Shown here piece after piece: positions 1 to 6,620 of a stretch of DNA of 23,628 nucleotides. The notes under the pieces were generated by a model that was not told the origin of the DNA, searched no databases, and worked only from the letters and a program-made list of their open reading frames with translations. The stretch covers positions 1-23,628 of IMG/VR virus record IMGVR_UViG_3300047560_001570; one strand, written 5' to 3'. The position numbers were made by a program, and so were the translations under genes. This stretch comes from a virus. The first letter of the stretch is position 1, and each line of letters begins with the position of its first letter.

Positions 1-212
1 AAATCTAATGCTTCATTAAAATCGTTAAAAACTTTGACCACTTTGAATTCAAATGAATCTGCTCCATGATTCTTAATAAGATTTTTCACAACTTTTGACG
101 AAGAAAAATATTTTACCCAAAGGTCATTAACCGGATCTTCGTTACATTTCCTTGCACCAATGTATAAACACCCGGTTGGTTTGAATTTGAGTTGATAAAC
201 ATAATTAAACAT
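1..212 (-). CDS. GIY-YIG nuclease, N-terminal part (gene runs off the left edge)
   Basis: The complement from 212 down to base 1 is open without a stop and starts with ATG at 212-210. The first residues read MFNYVYQLKF and continue with CLYIGARK, which is the YVY...YIGxR pattern of the GIY-YIG catalytic domain; the arginine of that segment is the expected catalytic one. About 70 residues are visible, so only the N-terminal half of the nuclease domain is in the window. It is the only gene I call on the minus strand, as expected of a mobile homing-endonuclease gene. No Shine-Dalgarno sequence is visible; a TATAAAA stretch on its own strand lies just before the ATG. The family call rests on the motif alone, and the C-terminal DNA-binding part cannot be seen. 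Confidence 0.72.
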   Translation of the reverse strand, partial: MFNYVYQLKFKPTGCLYIGARKCNEDPVNDLWVKYFSSSKVVKNLIKNHGADSFEFKVVKVFNDFNEALD

Positions 213-321
213 TTTTATAGTGACTATTAAATTTAAATATTGTAGTATTATAAGAATAATTTAGGATATTTAGCAACCCTCTGCTAGACATTTTGGTCAC
301 ATCATCGGGAGAAATACAAAA

Positions 322-1008
322 ATGAAAACAAGTGAAATAATCCGTAATCGTATCAAGGCGGCGGGTGCAAGATTCAATGCGAATGATAACATCAGCAACT
401 TTGTTGCCAAGCATGAAATCAATGAACTTATTGACGAACTAACAGGTAAGTTTGAAGATGTACTAGACAGTCTGGTTATTGATCGTGAGAACGATCCAAA
501 CTCAATGGAAACCGGCAAACGTCTTGCAAAGATGTATGTTAATGAACTAATGCGCGGTCGGTTCTATTGTTGCCCCGAAGCGACAGCATTTCCAAATGAT
601 AGCGAAGAACGTTATGATGGTATGCTAGTTGTGCGTAGCGAATTGCGTAGTATGTGTTCACATCATCATCAACCAGTAAATGGTGTTGCGTATATTGGTA
701 TCATTGCTCATAAGAAACTAATCGGACTTAGCAAGTATACTCGTATTGCACAGTGGTGTGCTCGTAGAGGAACTCTTCAGGAAGAACTTTGTAGCGATAT
801 TGCAACTGAAATTCAAAAGGCAACTGATAGTGAACATGTTGCAGTTTATATTCAAGCACAACATGGGTGCTGTGAAAATCGTGGCATTATGGCACACTCA
901 AGTTTGACTCAGACTACAGTATTGCGTGGAGCATTCAAGGATGATCTTGGTACTAAGAAAGAGTTCTTTGACAATGTAAAATTACAGCAGGATTTTGCTC
1001 CAAGATGA
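322..1008 (+). CDS. folE: GTP cyclohydrolase I (FolE type)
   Basis: The enzyme converts GTP to 7,8-dihydroneopterin triphosphate, the first step of both folate and 7-deazaguanine (preQ0/queuosine) synthesis. The 228-residue length is usual for bacterial FolE. Residues 61-80 (METGKRLAKMYVNELMRG) match the segment before the active site. The zinc and active-site block SMCSHHHQPV at 111-119 gives C112, H114 and H115, and C183 in HGCCENRGI is the third ligand. The IGLSKYTRIAQ segment after the zinc block is also family-typical. The intergenic region before it (213-321) holds a TAAATA box at 234-239 but no clear Shine-Dalgarno sequence. With queE downstream, a role in 7-deazaguanine synthesis is more likely than folate supply; this last point is inference. 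Confidence 0.95.
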   Translation: MKTSEIIRNRIKAAGARFNANDNISNFVAKHEINELIDELTGKFEDVLDSLVIDRENDPNSMETGKRLAKMYVNELMRGRFYCCPEATAFPNDSEERYDGMLVVRSELRSMCSHHHQPVNGVAYIGIIAHKKLIGLSKYTRIAQWCARRGTLQEELCSDIATEIQKATDSEHVAVYIQAQHGCCENRGIMAHSSLTQTTVLRGAFKDDLGTKKEFFDNVKLQQDFAPR

Positions 1009-1211
1009 TATCAATTGAATCTTCAGAAGTCGTAGTCGACCCGAATACATTTACGCCGAAAATGAAATTTACATTTACAATTGATCTTCAATTGTCGGGT
1101 ACCAATACTCAAAAAGCACAGCAAGACTTTTCTAATGCTCTTGCAATGGAAATTGGCAAAGAAGTAATCAAACAAGCTACAATTTATCACGCATTAACTA
1201 AAGAGGATTAA
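1005..1211 (+). CDS. Conserved-looking small protein, unknown function
   Basis: A 68-residue protein whose ATG overlaps the folE stop as ATGA, so it is probably translationally coupled to folE. It starts with an alternating polar-hydrophobic stretch (about residues 1-32) that looks like beta strands, followed by a helical stretch rich in Ala, Lys and Gln to the end. No cysteine cluster, signal peptide or membrane segment is present. I do not recognise the family. It is acidic to neutral and probably cytoplasmic. Confidence 0.75.
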   Translation: MISIESSEVVVDPNTFTPKMKFTFTIDLQLSGTNTQKAQQDFSNALAMEIGKEVIKQATIYHALTKED

Positions 1212-1214
1212 CCA

Positions 1215-1514
1215 ATGAAATGGTTCGATAAATGGATTCGAAAGCAGGTTAAAAAGGCCTTAAAGGCTGAGCAAGAAAAACTGTATAATGATCGTCCGTC
1301 TCTTGTTAGGGTTAGTAACGATGTAGAGATGGATCATCGTAACTCTATGGTTTTAAAAATGCAACGTGCATATGGTGGCACTATTATTGAAGTTTCTGAT
1401 TATGACGAACATACAGATCGTTATAATAGAGATTTATATATTATAACTGCTGAACAGGATCTGTCCACAGAGATTGCAAGCATTCTTGTTCAGCATAATC
1501 TTAGACACGGTTAA
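1215..1514 (+). CDS. Small phage protein with basic N-terminal helix, unknown function
   Basis: A 99-residue protein preceded by GAGG in AAGAGGATTAACC, a good ribosome binding site. The first 25 residues (MKWFDKWIRKQVKKALKAEQ) form a strongly basic amphipathic helix. The remainder (GGTIIEVSDYDEHTDRYNRDLYIIT, then a C-terminal helix) resembles small proteins that recur in T4-like phage genomes next to a second protein also starting MKW, as here at 1612. That comparison is from memory and gives no function. It lies 3 bases after the previous stop, in an apparent operon with folE. Confidence 0.78.
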   Translation: MKWFDKWIRKQVKKALKAEQEKLYNDRPSLVRVSNDVEMDHRNSMVLKMQRAYGGTIIEVSDYDEHTDRYNRDLYIITAEQDLSTEIASILVQHNLRHG

Positions 1515-1526
1515 CAGGAGTTAAGA

Positions 1527-1709
1527 ATGAAGACGCATAGAGAATATACCGGAACCATTGCCGAAGATGATAATGGCGAATTGGTTCTAGTTTTTTCAAA
1601 GGAGTTTATCAATGAAATGGGTTGGCAAGAAGGTGACAGCATTATTTGGGATGTTGACGAACTTAACCGAGTCGTTATCGTCAAAAAAGACACCGGTTCA
1701 GGAGACTGA
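1527..1709 (+). CDS. AbrB/MazE-like swapped-hairpin small protein
   Basis: A 60-residue protein with an AGGAG ribosome binding site at about 1515-1519. The pattern, short strands followed by a helix and then GWQEGDSIIWDVDE and VVIVKK, matches the AbrB/SpoVT swapped-hairpin fold, where a loop rich in Gly and Asp precedes the strand. Such proteins are usually DNA-binding transition regulators or antitoxins, but no toxin gene of the MazF/PemK kind is next to it. The last 98 bases also encode the start of the following gene in another frame. The target is unknown. The fold assignment is moderately firm, the role only inferred. Confidence 0.75.
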   Translation: MKTHREYTGTIAEDDNGELVLVFSKEFINEMGWQEGDSIIWDVDELNRVVIVKKDTGSGD

Positions 1710-2211
1710 CAATTATATAGATTTAACTGGTACTGGAAACAATTACTATGACTTTACAGATTATTATAACAGTAACATGTATACAAATTTAACAACGATG
1801 GCAACAACTTCTGCAAATACAGGTGTTTACACTATATCAGCAAGTCCAACTATTAATACCGGATTATCAACTGGCGGATATAATTGGGCAGCTAATAATA
1901 GTTACAATACCGGTTATAATTCATCAGTTACAATGGCGGGTGCTCATATTGATGAAGTTGATATAACTTTAAAAAGAAAAGATAAACCAGAACTTAAAAT
2001 TGGTGCAACACTAGACTTAATCATAGAATCGTTGTACATTATAGTACCAGACAATGAAGAGCATGAAAAGAATCCAGCTCTAAAGTCTGCATATGAAGAA
2101 TGGCAACGTCAATTTCAAGAACAGACTAAACGTATGCATCCATTAAAAGAAGCCTACGATAGTTACATGATGATGAAGAAACTATGTCGGGAAGATCCAG
2201 AGGAACAATAA
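1612..2211 (+). CDS. Unknown protein with Asn/Thr/Tyr-rich linker; starts inside the AbrB-like gene
   Basis: A 199-residue protein. Its ATG is preceded by AAAGGAG at 1598-1604 with a 7-base spacer, one of the best Shine-Dalgarno sequences in the window, although this lies within the coding sequence of the previous gene. The first 32 residues are read from DNA that also encodes the AbrB-like C terminus. Residues 33-110 are low complexity, rich in Asn, Thr, Tyr, Ser and Gly, and probably a flexible linker. Residues 111-199 look like a folded domain with a beta part (VDITLKRK) and a long charged helical part ending in MMMKKLC. It begins MKW like the protein at 1215. Function unknown. Confidence 0.82.
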   Translation: MKWVGKKVTALFGMLTNLTESLSSKKTPVQETDNYIDLTGTGNNYYDFTDYYNSNMYTNLTTMATTSANTGVYTISASPTINTGLSTGGYNWAANNSYNTGYNSSVTMAGAHIDEVDITLKRKDKPELKIGATLDLIIESLYIIVPDNEEHEKNPALKSAYEEWQRQFQEQTKRMHPLKEAYDSYMMMKKLCREDPEEQ

Positions 2212-2212
2212 T

Positions 2213-2290
2213 ATGTTTGGCAAGAACGACCTCATACTAAATACAATATGGAAAAAGTTTATTATGTATATCAATATGTGGATCCTATGA
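2213..2290 (+). pseudogene. Fossil 5' end of queE, cut off by the endonuclease gene
   Basis: An ATG at 2213 with AGAGGA eight bases upstream opens a short frame that starts MFGKND and stops at 2290. The present QueE protein starts MFGRNQ at 2921. The two starts differ by conservative codon and residue changes, and the upstream one has the better ribosome binding site. The simplest reading is that queE once began here, directly after the 1612 gene, and that the GIY-YIG gene was inserted within the first codons. The 25-residue peptide has no sensible continuation. The similarity covers only six residues, so chance cannot be excluded. Confidence 0.5.
2238..2243 (+). promoter_or_regulatory. T4-like late promoter box (TAAATA)
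   Basis: The sequence ACTAAATAC lies 4 bases before the ATG of the GIY-YIG gene. The same ACTAAATAC string lies 5 bases before the methyltransferase ATG at 4519. In T4, TATAAATA sits about 10 bases before the transcription start, which would put the start at or just inside this ATG. No Shine-Dalgarno sequence is present. The first two bases of the T4 consensus are not kept. Confidence 0.35.
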
Positions 2291-2934
2291 CCAGTTTACC
2301 ATTTTATATTGGAAAAGGTAAAGGTAATAGGATGTACGTTCATTTAAAAGAAACCTTTGAAAAAACTGAAAACAGGAAGAAGTACGCTTACATTAAAGGT
2401 TTAAGAAATAAAAATCTTGAACCTTTAATTGAAAAGGTATGCGACAACTTAACTGAATTAGAAGCGTATGATTTAGAAACAACGTTAATAAAAAAGTACG
2501 GGAGAATAGACATTGACCCGGGTGGTATTCTTACTAATATATGCGAAGAAAATAAACCACCTAGGTTAACTGGAAAAAATCATCCTAACTTTGGAAAATC
2601 AGTTATCTCTTCCCATACAGAAGAAACTAAAAGAAAGATATCTGAATCAAAAAAAGGTAAAACATCTTGGCATAAAGGTCGCAAAAAAAGTCAAGAGTTC
2701 TGTGAAAAACTGTCAAAAGCAAAAGTCGGTACTTCTCTAAAAGACTCAACTAAACAAAAATTAAGTGAGTTAAACAAGGGAGAAAATAATCCAAATTACG
2801 GAACATTTTGGATTACAAATGGAATCGAAAATAAAAAAGTTAAATCACTAGACAACATACCAGATAACTGGTATAAAGGAAGATCCGTGAATCATATAAC
2901 AGGATTTAAAGGGGCTAAAGATGTTCGGTCGTAA
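2248..2934 (+). CDS. Free-standing GIY-YIG homing endonuclease with NUMOD3-like repeats
   Basis: A 228-residue DNA endonuclease. The catalytic domain is N-terminal: YYVYQYVDP at 5-13 and PFYIGKGKGNR at 18-28, with Arg28 as the likely catalytic arginine. The C-terminal half holds NUMOD3-type DNA-binding motifs: GKNHPNFGK and the following TEETKRKISESKKGK, then KQKLSELNKGENNPNYG, ending in a WITNG...NWYKGRS segment common in phage GIY-YIG enzymes. The gene lies between the 1612 gene and queE and overlaps the queE start by 14 bases. It is lysine-rich and more A-rich than its neighbours, which fits recent arrival. There is no Shine-Dalgarno sequence before its ATG. It is not in an intron: almost no non-coding DNA surrounds it. 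Confidence 0.9.
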   Translation: MEKVYYVYQYVDPMTSLPFYIGKGKGNRMYVHLKETFEKTENRKKYAYIKGLRNKNLEPLIEKVCDNLTELEAYDLETTLIKKYGRIDIDPGGILTNICEENKPPRLTGKNHPNFGKSVISSHTEETKRKISESKKGKTSWHKGRKKSQEFCEKLSKAKVGTSLKDSTKQKLSELNKGENNPNYGTFWITNGIENKKVKSLDNIPDNWYKGRSVNHITGFKGAKDVRS

Positions 2935-3793
2935 TCAAATCGTAGGTCAAAAGTATTTTGATAACGCAGAAGATAAACTCTACGTTACAAGTATATTCTT
3001 TACTCTACAGGGAGAAGGTCCCTATCGAGGAGAACCTGCTGTTTTCGTACGACTTGCCAAATGTAATCTTGCTTGCTCATTTTGTGACACTTACTTTGAT
3101 GGCGGCGATTGGCTTACTATTGAACAGATAGACCAACGTATACATACTGCTATTAGTGACCATTTTGCAGGCGAAATGCCACTATGGGCCGAAGAAATAT
3201 GGACGGGCGAAACTGTTACTAAGAAGCGTAACATGGTACTGGTAGTAACAGGTGGTGAACCACTACTACAGAAAAACATTGTACCATTTCTCGAGTATAT
3301 GAATACTAGATTTGCACATACTCAGATTGAAAGTAACGGTACAGTATGGCAAGACATTCCTGCAGAAACTACTCTGGTATGCTCACCAAAGTGTAATGAG
3401 AAGCGAGGTGTTCCAACTGCATATCTAAAGCCTAATAAGCAAGTAATGGATCGTGCTGATTGTTTGAAGTTTGTTATGAGTGCAGATCAGGGTAGTCCAT
3501 ATAGTACTATTCCAGACTGGGCTCATGAATATGCACACAGTGGTAAGAAGATCTTCATTAGTCCAATGAACATATACAACAGTGAACCTCAGAAGAGTAA
3601 ACAACTCAGGGCAGATAAGAATGATATTACGCTCGAAGAGCGTAGTAATGTAGATGAGAAAATTTCGTTTTGGGATCCAGGCCTGTTAAATATGGTTGAA
3701 AATCAACGCAATCACGAGTATACTGCTAGATACTGTATGGATTATGGGTTTACTTATAATTTACAAATACATTTGTATGCCTCACTAGCCTGA
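2921..3793 (+). CDS. queE: 7-carboxy-7-deazaguanine synthase (QueE), radical SAM enzyme
   Basis: QueE converts 6-carboxytetrahydropterin to 7-carboxy-7-deazaguanine in the preQ0 pathway, using S-adenosylmethionine and a 4Fe-4S cluster. The protein has 290 residues. FFTLQGEGPYRGEPAVFVR at 26-44 is the family N-terminal signature. The cluster cysteines are C48, C52 and C55 in CNLACSFC, and TGGEPLLQ at 110-117 is the SAM-binding GGEP motif. Bacterial QueE proteins are usually shorter, and the extra length lies partly in an insert around 62-103 and a longer C-terminal part. The start is inside the end of the endonuclease gene and has AAAGGGG upstream. It works in the same pathway as FolE at 322; queD and queC are not in this window. 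Confidence 0.95.
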   Translation: MFGRNQIVGQKYFDNAEDKLYVTSIFFTLQGEGPYRGEPAVFVRLAKCNLACSFCDTYFDGGDWLTIEQIDQRIHTAISDHFAGEMPLWAEEIWTGETVTKKRNMVLVVTGGEPLLQKNIVPFLEYMNTRFAHTQIESNGTVWQDIPAETTLVCSPKCNEKRGVPTAYLKPNKQVMDRADCLKFVMSADQGSPYSTIPDWAHEYAHSGKKIFISPMNIYNSEPQKSKQLRADKNDITLEERSNVDEKISFWDPGLLNMVENQRNHEYTARYCMDYGFTYNLQIHLYASLA

Positions 3794-3809
3794 GGTCGAA
3801 AGGATAAAG

Positions 3810-4499
3810 ATGATACCATTTGGAATGTGGCCTGGCTCATGGGGACTAAAGGGTAAGACTAGGGAAATTGCACAGGCAGAGTATGAGCTCACCGGATATG
3901 ATTTAGAAGTCAAACTAGCAGAGATTAATCATAGAGAAGATGAAGTTGCTTTTAAGAAAACCGTTCTTGCTATTGATTTAAATTACGGTAAGGTAGATGA
4001 TTATAATTATGATTTAGGAATGATTAATTTAACTAATACTCCTAACTCAACAGTATGGAAACAGAACAAATTAGATTTAGATCGCAAGTATAATAAGATT
4101 GACGAATATACATATGATCACAGTGTAGCTGAACTTGTAGAGCCTGCAAAAGACCGTCAACTTGCTCTTGCTAGTGTTGAATTTAAACACGAAAAAATTA
4201 CAGAAAATGAGTATGAGCGTCGCCGGGCAGACATATTAGAAGAGCCATGGATTGCCATGCCAAAGATTGCTTGGGATCCAGAAGATTCAAGTAAGACCTA
4301 CTTTGAGTTAGATTATAATGAAGCCTTTATTAATTACCTAAGAGAGAATAATTATCAAGGGTCTGACGACGATTGTATCAACCGTTGGTTGAACGATATA
4401 TGTTTTAGTGTAATAGAAGATTTAAACCAGCCAGAGCCAGAGTTAGTAAGTACTATACGTAAAATTAGGCTCCCTGATGGTAAGACTGAACATAGTTAA
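3810..4499 (+). CDS. Protein with three SHOCT-like repeats, unknown function
   Basis: A 229-residue protein with GAAAGGA before its ATG. Three related segments of about 20 residues occur at roughly 55-74, 90-109 and 123-142. Each has a hydrophobic-charged helix, then a [YH]xK[IV][DT][DE]xx[YF] turn, then a second helix; the cores read YGKVDDYNYD, YNKIDEYTYD and HEKITENEYE. The pattern resembles the SHOCT (short C-terminal) domain, usually found once at the end of a protein. Here the repeats are central, followed by a distinct acidic domain (SDDDCINRWLND at about 185-196). No membrane segment is present. Function unknown; oligomerisation or protein binding would be in keeping with SHOCT-like modules. 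Confidence 0.85.
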   Translation: MIPFGMWPGSWGLKGKTREIAQAEYELTGYDLEVKLAEINHREDEVAFKKTVLAIDLNYGKVDDYNYDLGMINLTNTPNSTVWKQNKLDLDRKYNKIDEYTYDHSVAELVEPAKDRQLALASVEFKHEKITENEYERRRADILEEPWIAMPKIAWDPEDSSKTYFELDYNEAFINYLRENNYQGSDDDCINRWLNDICFSVIEDLNQPEPELVSTIRKIRLPDGKTEHS

Positions 4500-4507
4500 A
4501 TAGCCAC

Positions 4508-4513
4508 TAAATA
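4508..4513 (+). promoter_or_regulatory. T4-like late promoter box before the methyltransferase gene
   Basis: ACTAAATAC lies 5 bases before the ATG at 4519. By T4 late promoter geometry the transcript would begin at the A of this ATG. No Shine-Dalgarno sequence is visible between 4500 and 4518. Confidence 0.45.
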
Positions 4514-4518
4514 CTTGT

Positions 4519-5100
4519 ATGGAATCACAAATAGAGTATTTAAAAAGAAACGGCTTATGGTTAAGCACGGCTACACATCAAGCTGCTTGGGGATTAATCG
4601 ACCCTATTAATGCGTTAGGTGAGAACCTTCGCGGTATTGAAATTGGTGTACAATCCGGAATGAACAGCTATATGCTCTTAGAATTTTGTCCAAACATTAA
4701 AAAAATAATGGGCATTGATCCTTATAAATCATATAAAGATTGGGATAAAGTGGTTCCTCAACTAGACTTAGATGCAAACTTCGAAACATTTCAAGGCAAT
4801 TATGAGCATATGAAAGATCGTTTCGAATTAGTAAAGATGTCTAGTAATGAAGCTGCACCCTTACTTAAAAATGAATCATTTGATTTTGTGTTTATTGACG
4901 GCGATCATAGTCTGAGAGCTGTATTAGATGATTTAACTAATTATGTACCAAAAGTTCGCAAGGGCGGAATAATTGCAGGACACGATATTGGATTAGGTGG
5001 CGTAACTATGGCTATCCAAAGTTGGTGTAAACGAAATAATATAGATTTATCAACAGTAAGACTAATTGAAAACACTGCATGGTATTGGATTAAAGAATAA
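4519..5100 (+). CDS. Class I SAM-dependent methyltransferase
   Basis: A 193-residue protein with a Rossmann-type methyltransferase fold. GIEIGVQSG at 39-47 is motif I, which binds S-adenosylmethionine; IMGIDPY at 63-69 gives the acidic residue (D67) that binds the ribose. DFVFIDGDH at 122-130 is the motif IV region with the IDGDH signature of the Methyltransf_24 family, followed by GGIIAGHD at 149-156. This family methylates small molecules, sugars or proteins, and the substrate cannot be read from sequence. DNA base methyltransferase motifs (DPPY or PCQ) are absent. The gene probably has its own TAAATA-type promoter and may be translated from a leaderless message. Confidence 0.88.
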   Translation: MESQIEYLKRNGLWLSTATHQAAWGLIDPINALGENLRGIEIGVQSGMNSYMLLEFCPNIKKIMGIDPYKSYKDWDKVVPQLDLDANFETFQGNYEHMKDRFELVKMSSNEAAPLLKNESFDFVFIDGDHSLRAVLDDLTNYVPKVRKGGIIAGHDIGLGGVTMAIQSWCKRNNIDLSTVRLIENTAWYWIKE

Positions 5101-5103
5101 CAG

Positions 5104-5132
5104 TTGCAAAAATTTTGATTTCCTGCTATAAC
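5104..5132 (+). promoter_or_regulatory. Sigma70-like promoter for the 5' nuclease gene
   Basis: TTGCAA at 5104-5109, a 17-base spacer, and TATAAC at 5127-5132, with TGC directly before the -10 box (extended -10). Transcription should start near 5139, leaving a short leader with GAAGGAA before the ATG at 5156. Confidence 0.7.
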
Positions 5133-5155
5133 TAGAATTAAGCGAAGGAAACACA

Positions 5156-6142
5156 ATGGCAACCTATCTACTAATTGATACACAAAATCTATTTCTTAGA
5201 GTTCGGTTTGGATTGCGAGCACCGGATTTAGAAACACAAATTGGACTGGCTCTCCATACCATTTTTACCAGTATTAAAAAAGTATGGCAGCAGTTCGACG
5301 GGACTCATACTGTATTTTGTCTAGAAGGCCGTAGCTGGCGTAAGGATATGTACGTCCCTTATAAAGCCAATCGTAAAGTTGCTGCTAATGCTAGAACACC
5401 ACGAGAAGTAGAAGAAGATCAAATCTTCTTTGAAGTAATGGATCAGTTTATTGAATTCCTTAGAACCAGTACAAATTGTACAGTACTAAAACATCCAAAT
5501 GCAGAAGCAGATGATATGATTGCCCGTTGGATTGCACTGCATCCAGATGATACTCATGTTGTCATTAGCAGTGATAGCGACTTTCAACAGTTAATTAAAC
5601 CAAATGTAATGATCTTTAATGGTATTGCCGGCCTACTATATACTCACACTGGAATATATGATAAGGATGGTAATATTGCGATTAACAAAAAAGGTCAACC
5701 TATGGCTGTTCCAGATCCGGAATGGTTACTGTTTGAAAAGTGTGTACGTGGCGACCCCGGTGACAATGTAATGAGTGCATTCCCAGGTGTGAGAACTAAG
5801 AAGCTACAAGAAGCATATGCCGATAGAGAAAATAAAGGTTATGCTTGGAATAATCTCATGTTATCTAAATGGTTGGATCATGAAAATGTAGAACATCGTG
5901 TACGTGATGATTATGAGCGTAATGTTCAACTTATTGATCTTTCACAGCAGCCTGCGGACTTGATTGATAAGTTTGACCTTGCTATAATTAGCGAAGTTAA
6001 TACAGAGATTAAGAAGCAAGTTGGTCTTGCACTCATGCGATTCTGTAATCAACACGGGCTTGTTAAGATTGAAAAGAATACCAGCGAATATAGTCCATGT
6101 TTCGGTTCACAGTACCGCGGCTTCCTACTTCAGTCGGAGTGA
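5156..6142 (+). CDS. 5'-3' exonuclease / flap endonuclease, T4 RNase H-like
   Basis: A 328-residue nuclease of the FEN/5' nuclease superfamily, which removes RNA primers and 5' flaps during replication. T4 RNase H has a similar length (about 305). Metal ligands can be seen in order: D8 in LLIDTQN, E117, D119 and D120 in NAEADDM, D140 and D142 in ISSDSDFQQL, and D200 and D203 in RGDPGDNV, the helix-hairpin-helix entry. KDMYVPYKANRK at 63-74 is the arch region with the conserved Tyr-Lys-x-Asn-Arg. All catalytic residues seem intact. The GAAGGAA ribosome binding site supports the start. It has its own sigma70-like promoter and heads a run of five overlapping or nearly touching genes to 7831. Confidence 0.93.
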   Translation: MATYLLIDTQNLFLRVRFGLRAPDLETQIGLALHTIFTSIKKVWQQFDGTHTVFCLEGRSWRKDMYVPYKANRKVAANARTPREVEEDQIFFEVMDQFIEFLRTSTNCTVLKHPNAEADDMIARWIALHPDDTHVVISSDSDFQQLIKPNVMIFNGIAGLLYTHTGIYDKDGNIAINKKGQPMAVPDPEWLLFEKCVRGDPGDNVMSAFPGVRTKKLQEAYADRENKGYAWNNLMLSKWLDHENVEHRVRDDYERNVQLIDLSQQPADLIDKFDLAIISEVNTEIKKQVGLALMRFCNQHGLVKIEKNTSEYSPCFGSQYRGFLLQSE

Positions 6143-6146
6143 TTAA

Positions 6147-6620
6147 ATGAGTCAATACTCGCTTAAACCAATTACAGAAACCAGTTGGATTCTACAGAAC
6201 GATGGCAATCGAGTTGCACTGGTTACACAGAATGATGCTGGCATTGTTGCAATCGGTAAACTTGCAAAGAGTCGATTCAAGGATATCAAAGATCTTGAAA
6301 AGTTTGTTGGATCAAAAATAGAAATTGAAAAGCACGAAGATGAAGAAGTTGCTGAGCTTGGCAACATCAAAGGCTTTCCAGTTAAACATGTTGGTGCTAT
6401 TGCAGTAGAAGAACAAGAACTTCCCGTATATAAGAGAACTGCTACAAGTAATACACACTACTCAGCAGGCTATTATGGAGTTAAGTTTCCAAATGGTTGG
6501 GTTACAAGTTATTGTCCAAAGCTAACAACATTAACTGAAAATGAATATATTGGACCATTCCAATCCAAGTTAGAAATGCAGAACAGCATTACACAAAAGA
6601 AAAGGCAAATCGACCTATGA
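6147..6620 (+). CDS. Conserved phage protein, unknown function
   Basis: A 157-residue protein 4 bases after the nuclease gene; the ribosome binding site is probably CGGAG in the end of that gene. The first 60 residues look like small beta strands plus a helix (LKPITETSWILQNDG, then AIGKLAKSRFKDIKDLEKFVG). The C-terminal half has a Tyr- and Gly-rich stretch (HYSAGYYGVKFPNGWVTSYCPKL at about 104-126) and ends with GPFQSKLEMQNSI. This layout recurs, to my memory, in proteins of T4-like and cyanophage genomes, with no known role. It lies in the transcript of the 5' nuclease and overlaps the next gene by 4 bases. Confidence 0.82.
   Translation: MSQYSLKPITETSWILQNDGNRVALVTQNDAGIVAIGKLAKSRFKDIKDLEKFVGSKIEIEKHEDEEVAELGNIKGFPVKHVGAIAVEEQELPVYKRTATSNTHYSAGYYGVKFPNGWVTSYCPKLTTLTENEYIGPFQSKLEMQNSITQKKRQIDL

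Noticed and set aside
2213-2921. A group I intron carrying the GIY-YIG gene within queE
   Set aside because: The endonuclease frame fills nearly the whole interval and overlaps the queE start. No room remains for a catalytic intron core, and the two queE-like starts are alternatives, not halves of one exon.
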